Below, piece by piece: positions 52,097-61,215 of a stretch of DNA of 64,000 nucleotides (positions are counted from its first letter, which is position 1; each line of letters starts with the position of its first letter). The position numbers and the translations under genes were made by a program. The notes below the pieces were generated by a model. The model was not told where the DNA came from and did no database searches. It saw only the letters and a program-made list of their open reading frames with translations. The stretch is from Pseudonocardiales bacterium (lineage in GTDB: Bacteria; Actinomycetota; Actinomycetes; Mycobacteriales; Pseudonocardiaceae): positions 1-64,000 of the forward strand of contig JAHEXI010000014.1 in NCBI GenBank assembly GCA_023252195.1, in the 5' to 3' direction.

Positions 52097-53200
52097 ATGC
52101 TGCAAGCCTACCGCGTGTCTATTGAAGCAGCGGGTATCGATGCCCGTCCGGCCTGGGCAGACCTGGTCAGGCAGGACCAGAGCATCGCGCTTTCCAAGAC
52201 ACCGCAATGGGTCGATTGCATATGCAGTTCCGATCACTTCTCAGACGCCACTTTGCTGTTTCGAGGAGAAGATGGGCGTCGACTGATCCTGCCTCGACTG
52301 CGGAATCCTTCGCTCCCGGGAATATTCGCGTCACCTCCGCGCCATTGGAACCTGGGCGCTGATGCGAGCGGTTTCCTCAGCGAAGGAGGGCCACCGTCGC
52401 CCCGAGAGGCCAGTGCGCTGATCCAGGAAATCCGACGTCATCCTGGTCTGCGCACCCGCGTCGTGGTGGGTAAGGAGGATGCCCAGGTGTGGGCGTCAGC
52501 GGTTCCAAGCACGGTCTATTGCGTCGCCCGGACCGCGCAGGTACTCGATCTCTGCGGCAGTTTTTCTTCAGTCTGGTCGAAACAGTTCACGGGCAAGGTG
52601 CGATCCAATTGCCGGAAAGCCGAACGACGGGGCGTCGTTGTGGAATCGGACAGTACTGGGCGGCTGATTCCGGCCTTCGACATACTATATCGCAGCTCCG
52701 TCGACAGATGGGCTCAGGAGAGAGGTTATCCCTTAACGTTGATGCGCTGGCTTGCGCAGCGCCAGCACCCGCAGAAAAAGTTCGCCACAGTGGCCCGCAG
52801 GTTGGCGGAGTGTTGCACTGTTTGGATAGCGTGGCGGCAGGGCGAGCCTATCGCTGGCATCATCAATTTGACGAGGGGTCCGCGAGTCACCTACTGGCGG
52901 GGTGCGATGGACAAAGAACGTTCGCGTGGCACCGGTGCGAATGAACTTCTCCATCGTTGCGCGATCGAGGCCGCCTGCGCAGGTGAACGACAGAGCTATG
53001 ATTTCGGCCTATCCCAAACTGCCGATTTAAAGAGATTCAAGGGTACTTTTGGAGCAGGTGAAGTCCCCGTGCACATCTACTACTTCGAGAGGTTTCCCAC
53101 CGTGGCTACCGAGACCAAGTGCTACGACGCGGCTAAGCAGAGTGTCCGAGCTGCGATGCGGCTCACGCACACGGGTAGGTTAAGCCAGGGCGCCCGATAA
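52097..53200 (+). CDS. FemAB/GNAT-like acyltransferase, first paralogue
   Basis: 367 residues. Two GNAT-like subdomains are suggested: an N-terminal half with TPQWVDCICSSDHFSDATLL and DASGFLSEGG, and a C-terminal half with GKVRSNCRKAERRGVVVESD, FDILYRSSVDRWAQERGYP, WRGAMDKERSRGTGANELL and FGLSQTADLKRFKGTFGAGE. The RKAE and FKxxFG segments are typical of FemAB/BioF2-type acetyltransferase-fold proteins that modify cell-wall or exopolysaccharide units. A close paralogue follows at 54975 with a flippase between, so the three probably build and export one product. Soluble, no signal peptide. Confidence 0.75.
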   Translation: MLQAYRVSIEAAGIDARPAWADLVRQDQSIALSKTPQWVDCICSSDHFSDATLLFRGEDGRRLILPRLRNPSLPGIFASPPRHWNLGADASGFLSEGGPPSPREASALIQEIRRHPGLRTRVVVGKEDAQVWASAVPSTVYCVARTAQVLDLCGSFSSVWSKQFTGKVRSNCRKAERRGVVVESDSTGRLIPAFDILYRSSVDRWAQERGYPLTLMRWLAQRQHPQKKFATVARRLAECCTVWIAWRQGEPIAGIINLTRGPRVTYWRGAMDKERSRGTGANELLHRCAIEAACAGERQSYDFGLSQTADLKRFKGTFGAGEVPVHIYYFERFPTVATETKCYDAAKQSVRAAMRLTHTGRLSQGAR

Positions 53201-53265
53201 TACTGACCTGATGATCCCCGTGGGATGGCGTCGCGTGCCAGCACCTCGACGACCGGAGGCAACAT

Positions 53266-54957
53266 GTGCGGGTTCTCCCGCGACGTGCAACCCTGGCGAC
53301 GTGGCACAGGCTGCCATCCACGATCGCTCCGGGCCACCATCTCGGGTTGGTGGATCTGGTGACAGCGCTTGACGGCGAAACGCCCACCACCACGGCGCGG
53401 AACTCGGCCACGGTTGCCTGCTGGACGCTGATCAGCAGGGCCACCGGGTTGCTGAGGGTGGTCGTGATCGGCGCGGTGCTGGGGCCCACCTATTTCGCCA
53501 ACTGTTTCCAGGCCGGCTACGTCGTGCCGAGCATAGTGTTCACGTTGATTGCCGGGCCGGTACTGGCGATGGTGCTGGTGCCTGGCGTCGTCCGCGCCAT
53601 CGGCGTCGGGGGTCTGCCTCGGGCCCGGGAGATGCTCGGCCGGGTGGCCGGGTGGCTACTCGCGGTCTCGTCCGCGGTCGTCGCGTTGTTGGTGATCGCC
53701 GCACCGGCGGTGGCCTGGACGCTGAGCCTCGGGATTCCTGATCCGGTGCAACGTGGCCGGGGCCTGTGGCTGACCACGTTGCTGGTCCTGCTTGTCGCCC
53801 CGCAGATCCTGCTGAACTGCCTGGCTTACCTGGGCATGACCGCCCAACGGGCGCGTGGGCGCTTCGCGCTCGCGTCGGCCGCACCGGCCGTGGAGAACCT
53901 CGTACTGATCCTGACGGTGGCGCTGTCGGGCTGGTATTACGGGACGGGCCTTGACATCGATCACGTGCCGGTCGGTCTGGTGATCGTACTGGGGGTGGGC
54001 AGTACGTCGGGTGTTGCGCTGCACGCGGCATTGCAGCTGTTCGGTGCGGCGCGGGTGGGTCTGCTGACCCGCCCGTCGATGCGTTGGCGCCACGACCCCG
54101 AGGCAGTCGCAGTGACCCGCAGGTTGGCCCGCTCGGTCGGCGTGGCGGCCTGCCCGGCAGCAGCGATGTACGTGCTGTTCGCGCTGGCCGGCTCAGTGCC
54201 CGGTGGCGTGTTCGTCGTCCAACTGTCCTACGCCACGTTGTTTTCGCTGTCCTACATCAGCGCCCGTGCGGTGTCGATGGCCGCGCTTCCGGGGCTGGCA
54301 CACGCCGCCCATCGCGAGGACGGCGTCACCTTCGGCTCGGCATGGCGCCAAGGCCTGTCCTACGCCGTGATCGCCAGCTTGCCGCTGCTGGTGTTGCTCG
54401 CGGTGCTCTCCGGACCCACTGCGAACATTCTCGCCAACGGCGAGTTGCGCCATGCGGCCCTGATCGGTCCACTCGCTACCTGCCTGGCGGTGGTGGCGGT
54501 AGCCCAGCTGATCGGCGGGCTGTGCGACCTCGGTAGCCAGGCCCTATACGCGCGGCTGGACGACCGCATCCCGCGGCGGGCCAGTGAGGTGGCGTTCGGC
54601 GTGACGGTGGTGGTCGCCGCCGGGGCCCTGCTCGTGCCAGCCGATGGGGCCCGCCTCGTTTGGCTGGTGGTGGCCATCCTGGCCGGTGAGCTCGCCGCCG
54701 CCGGGATGGTGCTGACGCGGTTGCGCCGGGTGATCCAGCCCGAGCGGTTCATCGAACTCCGAGCTCTTGCCGGCGCGCTGATGGCCACGGTCGCGATGGT
54801 GCCGGTGGCTGCCGCGGTGTGGTGGATTCAGCATGTCCACAATGGCAGTCAGCTCAGCAACCTCGCAGTTCTTACCTTAGGTGGGATCGTAGCGCTCGCG
54901 GTCTATGCACTAGTGCTACGGGCCACGATGGTGCGACGGACCAGCACGGCGTCATGA
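53266..54957 (+). CDS. MurJ/MviN-family lipid-linked glycan flippase
   Basis: 563 residues with about 14 membrane helices. The start NSATVACWTLISRATGLLRV and VVIGAVLGPTYFANCFQAGY is the MurJ/MviN signature, and helix pairs continue to VLTLGGIVALAVYALVLRAT. MurJ-type proteins flip lipid-linked sugars, such as lipid II or an exopolysaccharide unit, across the membrane. GGAGG lies six bases before the GTG at 53266. Its stop overlaps an ATG and lies 18 bases before the second FemAB-like start. Since a housekeeping MurJ normally sits near the origin, this is likely a specialised copy for the FemAB-modified product. Confidence 0.8.
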   Translation: MRVLPRRATLATWHRLPSTIAPGHHLGLVDLVTALDGETPTTTARNSATVACWTLISRATGLLRVVVIGAVLGPTYFANCFQAGYVVPSIVFTLIAGPVLAMVLVPGVVRAIGVGGLPRAREMLGRVAGWLLAVSSAVVALLVIAAPAVAWTLSLGIPDPVQRGRGLWLTTLLVLLVAPQILLNCLAYLGMTAQRARGRFALASAAPAVENLVLILTVALSGWYYGTGLDIDHVPVGLVIVLGVGSTSGVALHAALQLFGAARVGLLTRPSMRWRHDPEAVAVTRRLARSVGVAACPAAAMYVLFALAGSVPGGVFVVQLSYATLFSLSYISARAVSMAALPGLAHAAHREDGVTFGSAWRQGLSYAVIASLPLLVLLAVLSGPTANILANGELRHAALIGPLATCLAVVAVAQLIGGLCDLGSQALYARLDDRIPRRASEVAFGVTVVVAAGALLVPADGARLVWLVVAILAGELAAAGMVLTRLRRVIQPERFIELRALAGALMATVAMVPVAAAVWWIQHVHNGSQLSNLAVLTLGGIVALAVYALVLRATMVRRTSTAS

Positions 54958-54974
54958 TTCGAGAGGTCGGTCGC

Positions 54975-56075
54975 ATGGTGCTTCCTCACGCTTATCGCCT
55001 GTCCGTTGAAGCGGAGGGTGCGGCAGCCCGTCCCGCGTGGGAAGCCTTAGTGGCCCGTAACGAGAACATCGCGCTTTCGATGACCCCCGACTGGACTGAC
55101 TGCATATGCGGTTCGAGCCGCTTCTCGGACGCAACTTTACTGTTCCGGGGAGAAGATGGGCGACAGCTGATCCTGCCTCGTCTACGGAAAACCGGAACGC
55201 CCACCTTGCTGGGACTGTTCGAATCACCGCCGCCGGGATGGGGTCTTGGTGCTGATGCGAGTGGTTTCCTCGGCGACGGAGGTCCAGCGTCGCCCACCCA
55301 GACCCGGGACCTGATCCAGGAGATCCGACGCCTTCCTGGGTTGCGCACCCGCATCATGGTGGGTGGGGCCGACGCCGCGGTGTGGGCGTCAGTGGCTCCC
55401 AGCACTATATATTCCACCGCCTTGACCGCGCAGGTGCTCGATCTTCGCGGTGGTTTTTCCACGGTCTGGTCGGAACGGTTCACGAGCAAGGTGCGATCCA
55501 ATGCTCGAAAAGCAGAACGACGGAACGTCACTGTGGAGTCGGACAATACTGGACGACTCGTGCCGGTCTTCGACATGCTGTATCGGAGCTCCGTCGACAG
55601 ATGGGCTCAGCAGCGGGGTCATCCGGTATCCCTGATGCGCTGGCGGGCGCAGCGCCGCGAGCCGCGAAGCAAATTCGCGATAGTGGCACGGCGGATGGGC
55701 GAGCGTTGCACCGTGTGGATAGCGTGGCAGGGCGGTGAACCCCTCGCAGGCATCATCGTCCTCACGAGAGGCTCGCGGGCTACCTACTGGCGGGGTGCAA
55801 TGGACAAGGAACGCGCGCGGGGTACTGGCGCGAACGAACTTCTCCACCGTTACGCCATCGAGGCGGTATGCGCCGATGAACGACAGAGCTACGACTTCGG
55901 GCTATCCCAAACTGAAGAGCTGAAGAGATTCAAAAATACTTTCGGGACGCGGGAAGTTCCGGTGCACGCATACTACTTGGAGAGACTGCCCACGGCGGCT
56001 GCCGAAGCGAAGGCTTACAACGCCGCCAAGCAGACTGTGCGGGCTGTAGCGCGGCTCGCGCGCACCGGTCGGTGA
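54975..56075 (+). CDS. FemAB/GNAT-like acyltransferase, second paralogue
   Basis: 366 residues, collinear with the first paralogue (YRLSVEAEGAAARPAWEALV, TPDWTDCICGSSRFSDATLL, SKVRSNARKAERRNVTVESD, FGLSQTEELKRFKNTFGTRE). I chose ATG 54975, preceded by GAGAGGTCGG, because it fits the first paralogue; ATG 54954 overlapping the flippase stop is the other option. Two related transferases around one flippase suggest two successive additions to the same lipid-linked precursor. Likely cytoplasmic, acting at the inner membrane face. Confidence 0.75.
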   Translation: MVLPHAYRLSVEAEGAAARPAWEALVARNENIALSMTPDWTDCICGSSRFSDATLLFRGEDGRQLILPRLRKTGTPTLLGLFESPPPGWGLGADASGFLGDGGPASPTQTRDLIQEIRRLPGLRTRIMVGGADAAVWASVAPSTIYSTALTAQVLDLRGGFSTVWSERFTSKVRSNARKAERRNVTVESDNTGRLVPVFDMLYRSSVDRWAQQRGHPVSLMRWRAQRREPRSKFAIVARRMGERCTVWIAWQGGEPLAGIIVLTRGSRATYWRGAMDKERARGTGANELLHRYAIEAVCADERQSYDFGLSQTEELKRFKNTFGTREVPVHAYYLERLPTAAAEAKAYNAAKQTVRAVARLARTGR

Positions 56076-56500
56076 GCCGGTGCGTACTGGATGGCCGCGC
56101 GACCTCACCGGCGGCCCCAAGCAGACCCCGGCCAGTGGCGAGCCGACGAACCCGGCCTCCCGCCGTTGAGGTGAAGCGAAGATCAGTCGTTGCCGGAGAT
56201 TCTGATTACGCGACTTTCCGTTGTCAAGCAGTCACGGTGAAGACCCGTCCGGCCCAGAACTCTACGCCAATTGGGGTATACAACTACCTGGTGCGCGGCG
56301 AATCTTCTACTGTCAGTGTTTGGGAAAGGTTTTGGTCATCCACTGTTTAGTGGTTTACAGCGGTCGTCCCCGCTGAGGGAAGGCCGTGCTAGGTGCAGCG
56401 GCACAGACCACACTTCGGGCGGCGGCCTGTGCCGGGAAACCGGACGTTACTGCGAAATCTACAAGCCATCTCAGCGGACGAAGAAGGGGCTGAGGCGCAC
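56076..56500. other. No supportable gene
   Basis: About 425 bases between the FemAB operon and the small zinc-ribbon gene. It is moderately AT-richer around 56200-56350 and likely contains promoters; no gene seen. Confidence 0.4.
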
Positions 56501-56734
56501 ATGAGCACTTTGTTTTCGCAGGTCGTGGTCTTATTCCTCTTGGGTTGGGGTGTTTGGCACCTGGGTCGTGTCTTTTGGTGGCCGCAGAAGGGCTGCCGGC
56601 GGTGTCACGGCGCGGGTAACTTTCGGAGCAGCACGTGGTGGTCCGGTCGGCCGGTGCGGAGAATGTGCCCTCGTTGCGGTGGAACGCCATGGGAGTACCG
56701 AGTGGGAGCTGCTGACCCGTCCGGGGATGACTAA
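56501..56734 (+). CDS. Small membrane protein with DnaJ-type zinc ribbon
   Basis: 77 residues. One N-terminal membrane helix (FSQVVVLFLLGWGVWHLGRV) is followed by CRRCHGAGNFRSS and CPRCGGTPWEYR, two CxxCxG knuckles like the zinc domain of DnaJ. GAGG lies six bases before the ATG. The role is unknown; short membrane zinc-ribbon proteins of this kind are frequent in actinobacteria. Confidence 0.7.
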   Translation: MSTLFSQVVVLFLLGWGVWHLGRVFWWPQKGCRRCHGAGNFRSSTWWSGRPVRRMCPRCGGTPWEYRVGAADPSGDD

Positions 56735-56816
56735 GCGGCCGCAAAGCCGGTGCATCCGATCGCCACCGTCGGCTTGAGCGCGACAGATCACGCCGGTCAC
56801 GGTTAGCGTCGTCACT

Positions 56817-57659
56817 ATGCGCAGCCTTGGCGAGCCGCGGGCCCCGGCGGCCCGACCCGCGACGCAAGGCTCCAGTTCGCGGGCTAGGCGTCGGATGCGT
56901 GTGGCTGGTCTGGTCCTCGGCGCGTTGCTGGCGGCCGCGGCGCTGGGATTCGTGCTGCTGTGGGCGCTCACCCCGTCGGTGGACGACCTCCAGCGGCGAG
57001 TGGCGGATCGGCTGGCCGCCCACGGGGCCACCGAGCTCGGCGCGCTACCGGTGCCCGACCGGGTTGGCCAGGCCGTGGTGGCCACCGAGGACAGCCGGTT
57101 CTTCACCGACCACGGCGTTGACCCTCGGGGAGTTGTCCGGGGTCTGCTCGGCGGCCTTGAGGGCAATGAGGACGGCGGGGCGACGCTCGACCAGCAGCTC
57201 GCCAAGCTGCTCTATACCCCCGAGCGCACCGAGGTGGGCGCCAAGATCGAGCAGGTCATCCTCGGTGTGAAGATCGACAGCGGGTACTCGAAGCGGCAGA
57301 TCCTGCGGGCCTACCTCGCCAGCGTCTACTTCGGCCAGGGCTACTACGGTCTCGCCGACGCCGCCCCCGGGTACTTCGGGCTCGCGCCGGGCGACCTGTC
57401 CTGGGCGCAGGCGAGCCTGCTGGCCGGGGTGGTGCAGGCCCCGACGGCCTACGATCCGCTGACTCACCTCGATCTCGCCAAACAGCGTCAGCGTGACGTC
57501 CTCGACCGGCTCGTCGAGACCGGGGTGTTCAGCCGGGCGCAGGCCGACGCCTCGTTCGCCGCCCCGCTACGCCTAGCGGTACCGCCCCGTACTGGCCTGC
57601 GTACTGACCGTGGTGCTCCACCCGCCACTGACCGACCACTACCTGCCGCTGGGCGCTGA
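56817..57659 (+). CDS. Monofunctional peptidoglycan glycosyltransferase (GT51)
   Basis: 280 residues: an arginine-rich cytoplasmic start, one membrane anchor (about 28-52), then the GT51 domain with ATEDSRFFTDHGVDPRG (catalytic Glu), GGATLDQQLAKLLYTPER, KIEQVILGVKID, KRQILRAYLASVYFGQGYYG and LLAGVVQAPTAYDP. It polymerises lipid II into glycan strands outside the membrane. No transpeptidase domain follows; the C-terminus is a short basic tail. ATG at 56817 with TAGCGT a few bases upstream, perhaps leaderless. Confidence 0.9.
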   Translation: MRSLGEPRAPAARPATQGSSSRARRRMRVAGLVLGALLAAAALGFVLLWALTPSVDDLQRRVADRLAAHGATELGALPVPDRVGQAVVATEDSRFFTDHGVDPRGVVRGLLGGLEGNEDGGATLDQQLAKLLYTPERTEVGAKIEQVILGVKIDSGYSKRQILRAYLASVYFGQGYYGLADAAPGYFGLAPGDLSWAQASLLAGVVQAPTAYDPLTHLDLAKQRQRDVLDRLVETGVFSRAQADASFAAPLRLAVPPRTGLRTDRGAPPATDRPLPAAGR

Positions 57660-57772
57660 TCACAGCTTTTTGTGCATCGTTCTGGGCTGACACGTGAGGT
57701 GATACGCGGCGAAAGTGACCCCGAGCGAACCGGCTCTTCTCTCCGACGAGGCCGGGAACGGTAGGCCCCTAG

Positions 57773-59002
57773 ATGTCCGGCAAGCATCGTCGCTTCATCC
57801 CGCACCGTCGACGCCGCGCCGTCACCGTCACCGGTGCAACGCTGGCCGCTGGCGGTCTCCTCGCGGGCACCGCCTCCGCCGCCCCGGACGTCAACTGGGA
57901 CGCGGTTGCGGCGTGTGAGTCCGGTGGGAACTGGGCCACGAACACCGGAAACGGCTTCTACGGCGGCCTGCAGTACACGTTGAGCACCTGGCACGCCAAC
58001 GGTGGCGTGGGTAACCCCGCCACGGCGAGTCGGGAGCAGCAGATCTCCGTGGCGCAGCGCGTTCTGGCGACCCAAGGGATCGGCGCGTGGCCGGTCTGCG
58101 GACGTCACGCCAACGATAGTGCCCCTTCTTCCCCGGCCAGACACGCTGCTCCAGCGGAACCGAAGCACGCCGCGCCATCCGTCCCGGCCGCGCCGCCCGC
58201 CGCCCCTGCGCCCACGCCCGCGTTGCCAGCGCAGACCGGCCCCACCATCGATTACGTAGTTGCCGCCGGCGACACCTTGGCGCAGATCGCCACTGCGCAA
58301 TCCGTACCCGGTGGGTGGCAGCAGATCTACGACGCCAACCGGGACACGATCGGCGACCCGAACGTCATCGTCGTCGGCCAGCACCTGATGGTTCCCGATG
58401 GTGCGGCGTCAGGAGTACCCGCGGCGACCCCACCGGCTCTCGCCTCGGTGATGAAGCTCGCTGACACGGCGGCTCGGGCCATCACCCCGGCACCGGCACC
58501 GGCCCCTGCCGCCACACTCCCGGCTGCCGAAGCACCCGCGGCGGCCAAGGCCCCTGTCACGGCACCCGCCCAGGCGCCCGTCAAGGCACCCGCGGCGACC
58601 AAGGCACCCGCCGAGGCACCCGCGGCTGCCAAAGCACCCGCATCGTTCACGATGAAGGTCGCGGCCCGCGCGGTCACCGCCGCGCTAGCTCAGCAGGGCA
58701 CGCCCTACGTGTACGGAGGCGCCGCCCCGGGTGGCTTCGACTGCAGCGGGCTAGTGCAGTGGATCTACAAGCAGGTCGGGATTACCCTGCCGCGCACCGC
58801 CGCGGCGCAGTCCGCCGCCGGGCATCCAGTCAGCCTCAACGAGCTGCAACCCGGCGACCTGCTCTTCTTCTACAAACCAGTGGATCATGTCGTCATCTAC
58901 GTCGGAAACGGCAAGATCGCCGAAGCGTCCCAACCCGGCCAACCGATCCATGTACGGGCCATGTATCTCAACGGCTTCGTCGGAGCACGCCGGATCGTCT
59001 GA
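57773..59002 (+). CDS. Secreted Rpf-LysM-NlpC/P60 cell-wall hydrolase
   Basis: 409 residues. A signal peptide ([20 protein letters not shown], cleavage near TASAAPD) is followed by an Rpf transglycosylase domain ([20 protein letters not shown], catalytic Glu), a LysM domain ([18 protein letters not shown], residues about 160-208), a long Ala-Pro-Lys linker, and an NlpC/P60 endopeptidase with [11 protein letters not shown] (catalytic Cys) and [20 protein letters not shown] (His). It should cut both glycan and peptide in peptidoglycan during growth or resuscitation. This domain set in one protein is compact but known among Rpf-like proteins. Confidence 0.9.
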   Translation: MSGKHRRFIPHRRRRAVTVTGATLAAGGLLAGTASAAPDVNWDAVAACESGGNWATNTGNGFYGGLQYTLSTWHANGGVGNPATASREQQISVAQRVLATQGIGAWPVCGRHANDSAPSSPARHAAPAEPKHAAPSVPAAPPAAPAPTPALPAQTGPTIDYVVAAGDTLAQIATAQSVPGGWQQIYDANRDTIGDPNVIVVGQHLMVPDGAASGVPAATPPALASVMKLADTAARAITPAPAPAPAATLPAAEAPAAAKAPVTAPAQAPVKAPAATKAPAEAPAAAKAPASFTMKVAARAVTAALAQQGTPYVYGGAAPGGFDCSGLVQWIYKQVGITLPRTAAAQSAAGHPVSLNELQPGDLLFFYKPVDHVVIYVGNGKIAEASQPGQPIHVRAMYLNGFVGARRIV

Positions 59003-59053
59003 CCAGCACACGGTCGCTCGTTACCGCCAGTCGCCATGCTGCGGTCGTCTAAG

Positions 59054-59065
59054 GTCGCTCTCAGG
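59054..59065 (+). promoter_or_regulatory. CGCTCTCAGG motif upstream of mprA (possible MprA box)
   Basis: GTCGCTCTCAGG lies about 22 bases before the mprA start. CCGCTCTCAGG occurs at 61184-61194 before the pepD-like gene. MprA of mycobacteria binds loosely conserved repeats upstream of its own operon and of pepD. The shared motif is seen; binding is inferred. Confidence 0.5.
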
Positions 59066-59086
59066 CGGGGGGTCCACACTAGGCGG

Positions 59087-59782
59087 ATGCGCATCCTCGT
59101 AGTCGATGACGACCGGGCGGTCCGGGAGTCGCTGCGCCGGTCGTTGCAGTTCAACGGCTACACCGTGCAGCTTGCCGGGGACGGTTTGCAAGCCATTGAA
59201 GTGGTGGCGACGCAGCGACCGGACGCGATGGTGCTCGACGTCATGATGCCCCGGGTAGACGGCCTGGAAGTGTGCCGGCGGCTCCGCGGTACCGGCGATG
59301 ATCTCCCGATACTGGTACTCACCGCCCGGGATGCGGTCTCCGACCGGGTCGCCGGGTTGGACGCCGGCGCGGACGATTACCTGCCCAAGCCATTCGCGCT
59401 GGAGGAGCTGCTCGCTCGGTTGCGGGCCCTGCTTCGGCGCTCCCCGGACAGCGTCGGGACGGTCGGCATCACCGCGACCACGCTGGAGTTCGCCGACCTC
59501 GTCTTAGACCAGGGCACCCGCGAGGTGGCCCGGGGCACCCGCCGGATCAGCCTGACCCGCACCGAGTTCAGCCTGCTGGAGCTGTTTATGCGACACCCCC
59601 GGCAGGTGCTCACCCGCGGCCGGATCCTGGAGGACGTCTGGGGCTATGACTTCCCCACCTCGGGCAACGCACTGGAGGTCTACGTCGGCTACCTGCGGCG
59701 CAAGACCGAAGCGGGCGGTGAGCCGAGACTGATCCACACCATGCGGGGCGTGGGCTACGCATTGCGGGTGACGCCTCCGTGA
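59087..59782 (+). CDS. mprA: Envelope-stress response regulator MprA
   Basis: 231 residues, OmpR/PhoB type. Receiver domain [20 protein letters not shown] with phospho-acceptor Asp51 ([12 protein letters not shown]) and conserved Lys in LPKPFALEE. Winged helix at the end: [20 protein letters not shown] and [27 protein letters not shown] (split here). In mycobacteria MprA with MprB answers envelope stress and controls pepD and sigma factors. The start ATG 59087 fits the family; the frame extends upstream but without homology. The gene overlaps mprB by four bases. Confidence 0.9.
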   Translation: MRILVVDDDRAVRESLRRSLQFNGYTVQLAGDGLQAIEVVATQRPDAMVLDVMMPRVDGLEVCRRLRGTGDDLPILVLTARDAVSDRVAGLDAGADDYLPKPFALEELLARLRALLRRSPDSVGTVGITATTLEFADLVLDQGTREVARGTRRISLTRTEFSLLELFMRHPRQVLTRGRILEDVWGYDFPTSGNALEVYVGYLRRKTEAGGEPRLIHTMRGVGYALRVTPP

Positions 59783-61170
59783 CACCGCCGGCCGACCCGA
59801 CCTTCGGGAATCGGCGGATGTCGCTGCGCACCAGAGTCACCGGGTTGGCCGCAGTGTGCGTCGGAACCGCCGTAGCACTGGTGTCGCTCGCCGGCTACTT
59901 CACGGTGCGCACCAGCCTCTACGATCAGCTCGACACCACGCTGCTGCAGCGCGCCGATTCGCTGCGCAGCACACTTGCCAACGCCGAGCAACTAGGCGGC
60001 ATACCCGCTAGCTTCTTCAGCGCGGCCGACATCCGGGTCGGCCTGCTCGACGGCCGCACCGGCCAAAGCGTGGTCGGCGGGGACTTGGAGCTGGGCCCGC
60101 AGGAGCTCGCCGTGGCGCGCGGAGAGCAATCCGAATCGTTGCGCACCGATAAGGCGCGGGACCTGCGCGTCGCCGCCGTGACCGCGGGGCCGGATGCCGC
60201 GCTGGTGGTGGCCAGCGGCTTGGATACCACCCGGATCACCCTGTCCCGACTCGGTCTGGTCTTCATCCTGGTGGGAGGAGCTGGCGTGCTGCTGGCCGCG
60301 GCTGCGGGAACCGCGGTCGCCCAGGGCGGTTTGCGCCCGGTGCAACGACTCACCGAGGCGACCGAGCGGATCGCCCGCACCGGTGATCTGCAACCGATCG
60401 CCATCTCTGGCGACGACGAACTCGCCCGGCTCACGGGCAGCTTCAACAGCATGCTCGCCGCGCTGGCCGAATCGCAGGAACGCCAGCGCCGGCTGGTCGC
60501 TGATGCCGGCCATGAGTTGCGCACCCCGCTGACCTCGTTGCGCACCAACCTGGAGCTGCTGGCCGCCTCCGATCGCCCGGACGCTCCTTCACTGTCCGAA
60601 CAGGACCGCAAGGAGATCTCCGGCGACGTGCGGGCCCAGGTGGAGGAGCTGTCCACACTGGTCGGAGACATCGTCGAGCTGGCCCGCGAGGACGCCCCTC
60701 AGGTGGTGCACGAACCGGTCGAGCTGGCCGACGTCGTCGAGCGGGCGTTGGCCCGGGCGGCCCGCCGGGCGCCGGGAGTCCACTTCGAGGTCGACCTTGT
60801 TCCATGGAGCCTGCTCGGTGACGCCAACGCTCTGGAACGCGCTGTGCTCAACCTGCTCGACAATGCCGTGAAGTGGAGCCCCCCGGGCGCGACCGTCACC
60901 GCCCGGTTGGCGCCGACCGGACGGGGTACTGCCGCGGTCGACATTGCCGACGCCGGACCTGGCGTCGCCGACGCCGACCTGCCCTATATCTTCGAGCGGT
61001 TCTATCGCTCATCGGACGCGCGTACCTTGCCCGGGTCGGGACTCGGACTGGCCATCGTGGCGCAGGTCGCCGCCCGTCACGAAGGTACGGTGCGGGCCAG
61101 GAAAAGCCTCGCGGGCGGGATGCTGATGACCCTCGAGCTACCCGGTCGACCATCCACCCATCACCCTTAA
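59779..61170 (+). CDS. mprB: Envelope-stress sensor kinase MprB
   Basis: 463 residues, GTG start overlapping the mprA stop. Two membrane helices (about 20-42 and 155-180) flank an outside sensor domain. A HAMP linker follows ([20 protein letters not shown]), then the H-box with His245 ([20 protein letters not shown]), the N-box NLLDNAVKW and the G-boxes [18 protein letters not shown] and SGLGLAIV. It senses envelope disturbance and phosphorylates MprA. Gene order and domain set match the mycobacterial pair. Confidence 0.9.
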   Translation: MTPPADPTFGNRRMSLRTRVTGLAAVCVGTAVALVSLAGYFTVRTSLYDQLDTTLLQRADSLRSTLANAEQLGGIPASFFSAADIRVGLLDGRTGQSVVGGDLELGPQELAVARGEQSESLRTDKARDLRVAAVTAGPDAALVVASGLDTTRITLSRLGLVFILVGGAGVLLAAAAGTAVAQGGLRPVQRLTEATERIARTGDLQPIAISGDDELARLTGSFNSMLAALAESQERQRRLVADAGHELRTPLTSLRTNLELLAASDRPDAPSLSEQDRKEISGDVRAQVEELSTLVGDIVELAREDAPQVVHEPVELADVVERALARAARRAPGVHFEVDLVPWSLLGDANALERAVLNLLDNAVKWSPPGATVTARLAPTGRGTAAVDIADAGPGVADADLPYIFERFYRSSDARTLPGSGLGLAIVAQVAARHEGTVRARKSLAGGMLMTLELPGRPSTHHP

Positions 61171-61183
61171 GGTGCCTCATATG

Positions 61184-61194
61184 CCGCTCTCAGG
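61184..61194 (+). promoter_or_regulatory. CGCTCTCAGG motif upstream of the pepD-like gene
   Basis: CCGCTCTCAGG, 22 bases before the protease start, repeats the motif in front of mprA at similar distance. A related CCTCAT stands nine bases further upstream. Candidate MprA binding site; inferred. Confidence 0.5.
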
Positions 61195-61215
61195 AATCCA
61201 GGACACCCTAGAGAT

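Noticed and set aside
57662-57772. c-di-AMP (ydaO-type) riboswitch before the Rpf-like gene
   Set aside because: Such switches precede many actinobacterial rpf genes, but the 111 bases here are short and the conserved helices were not visible.
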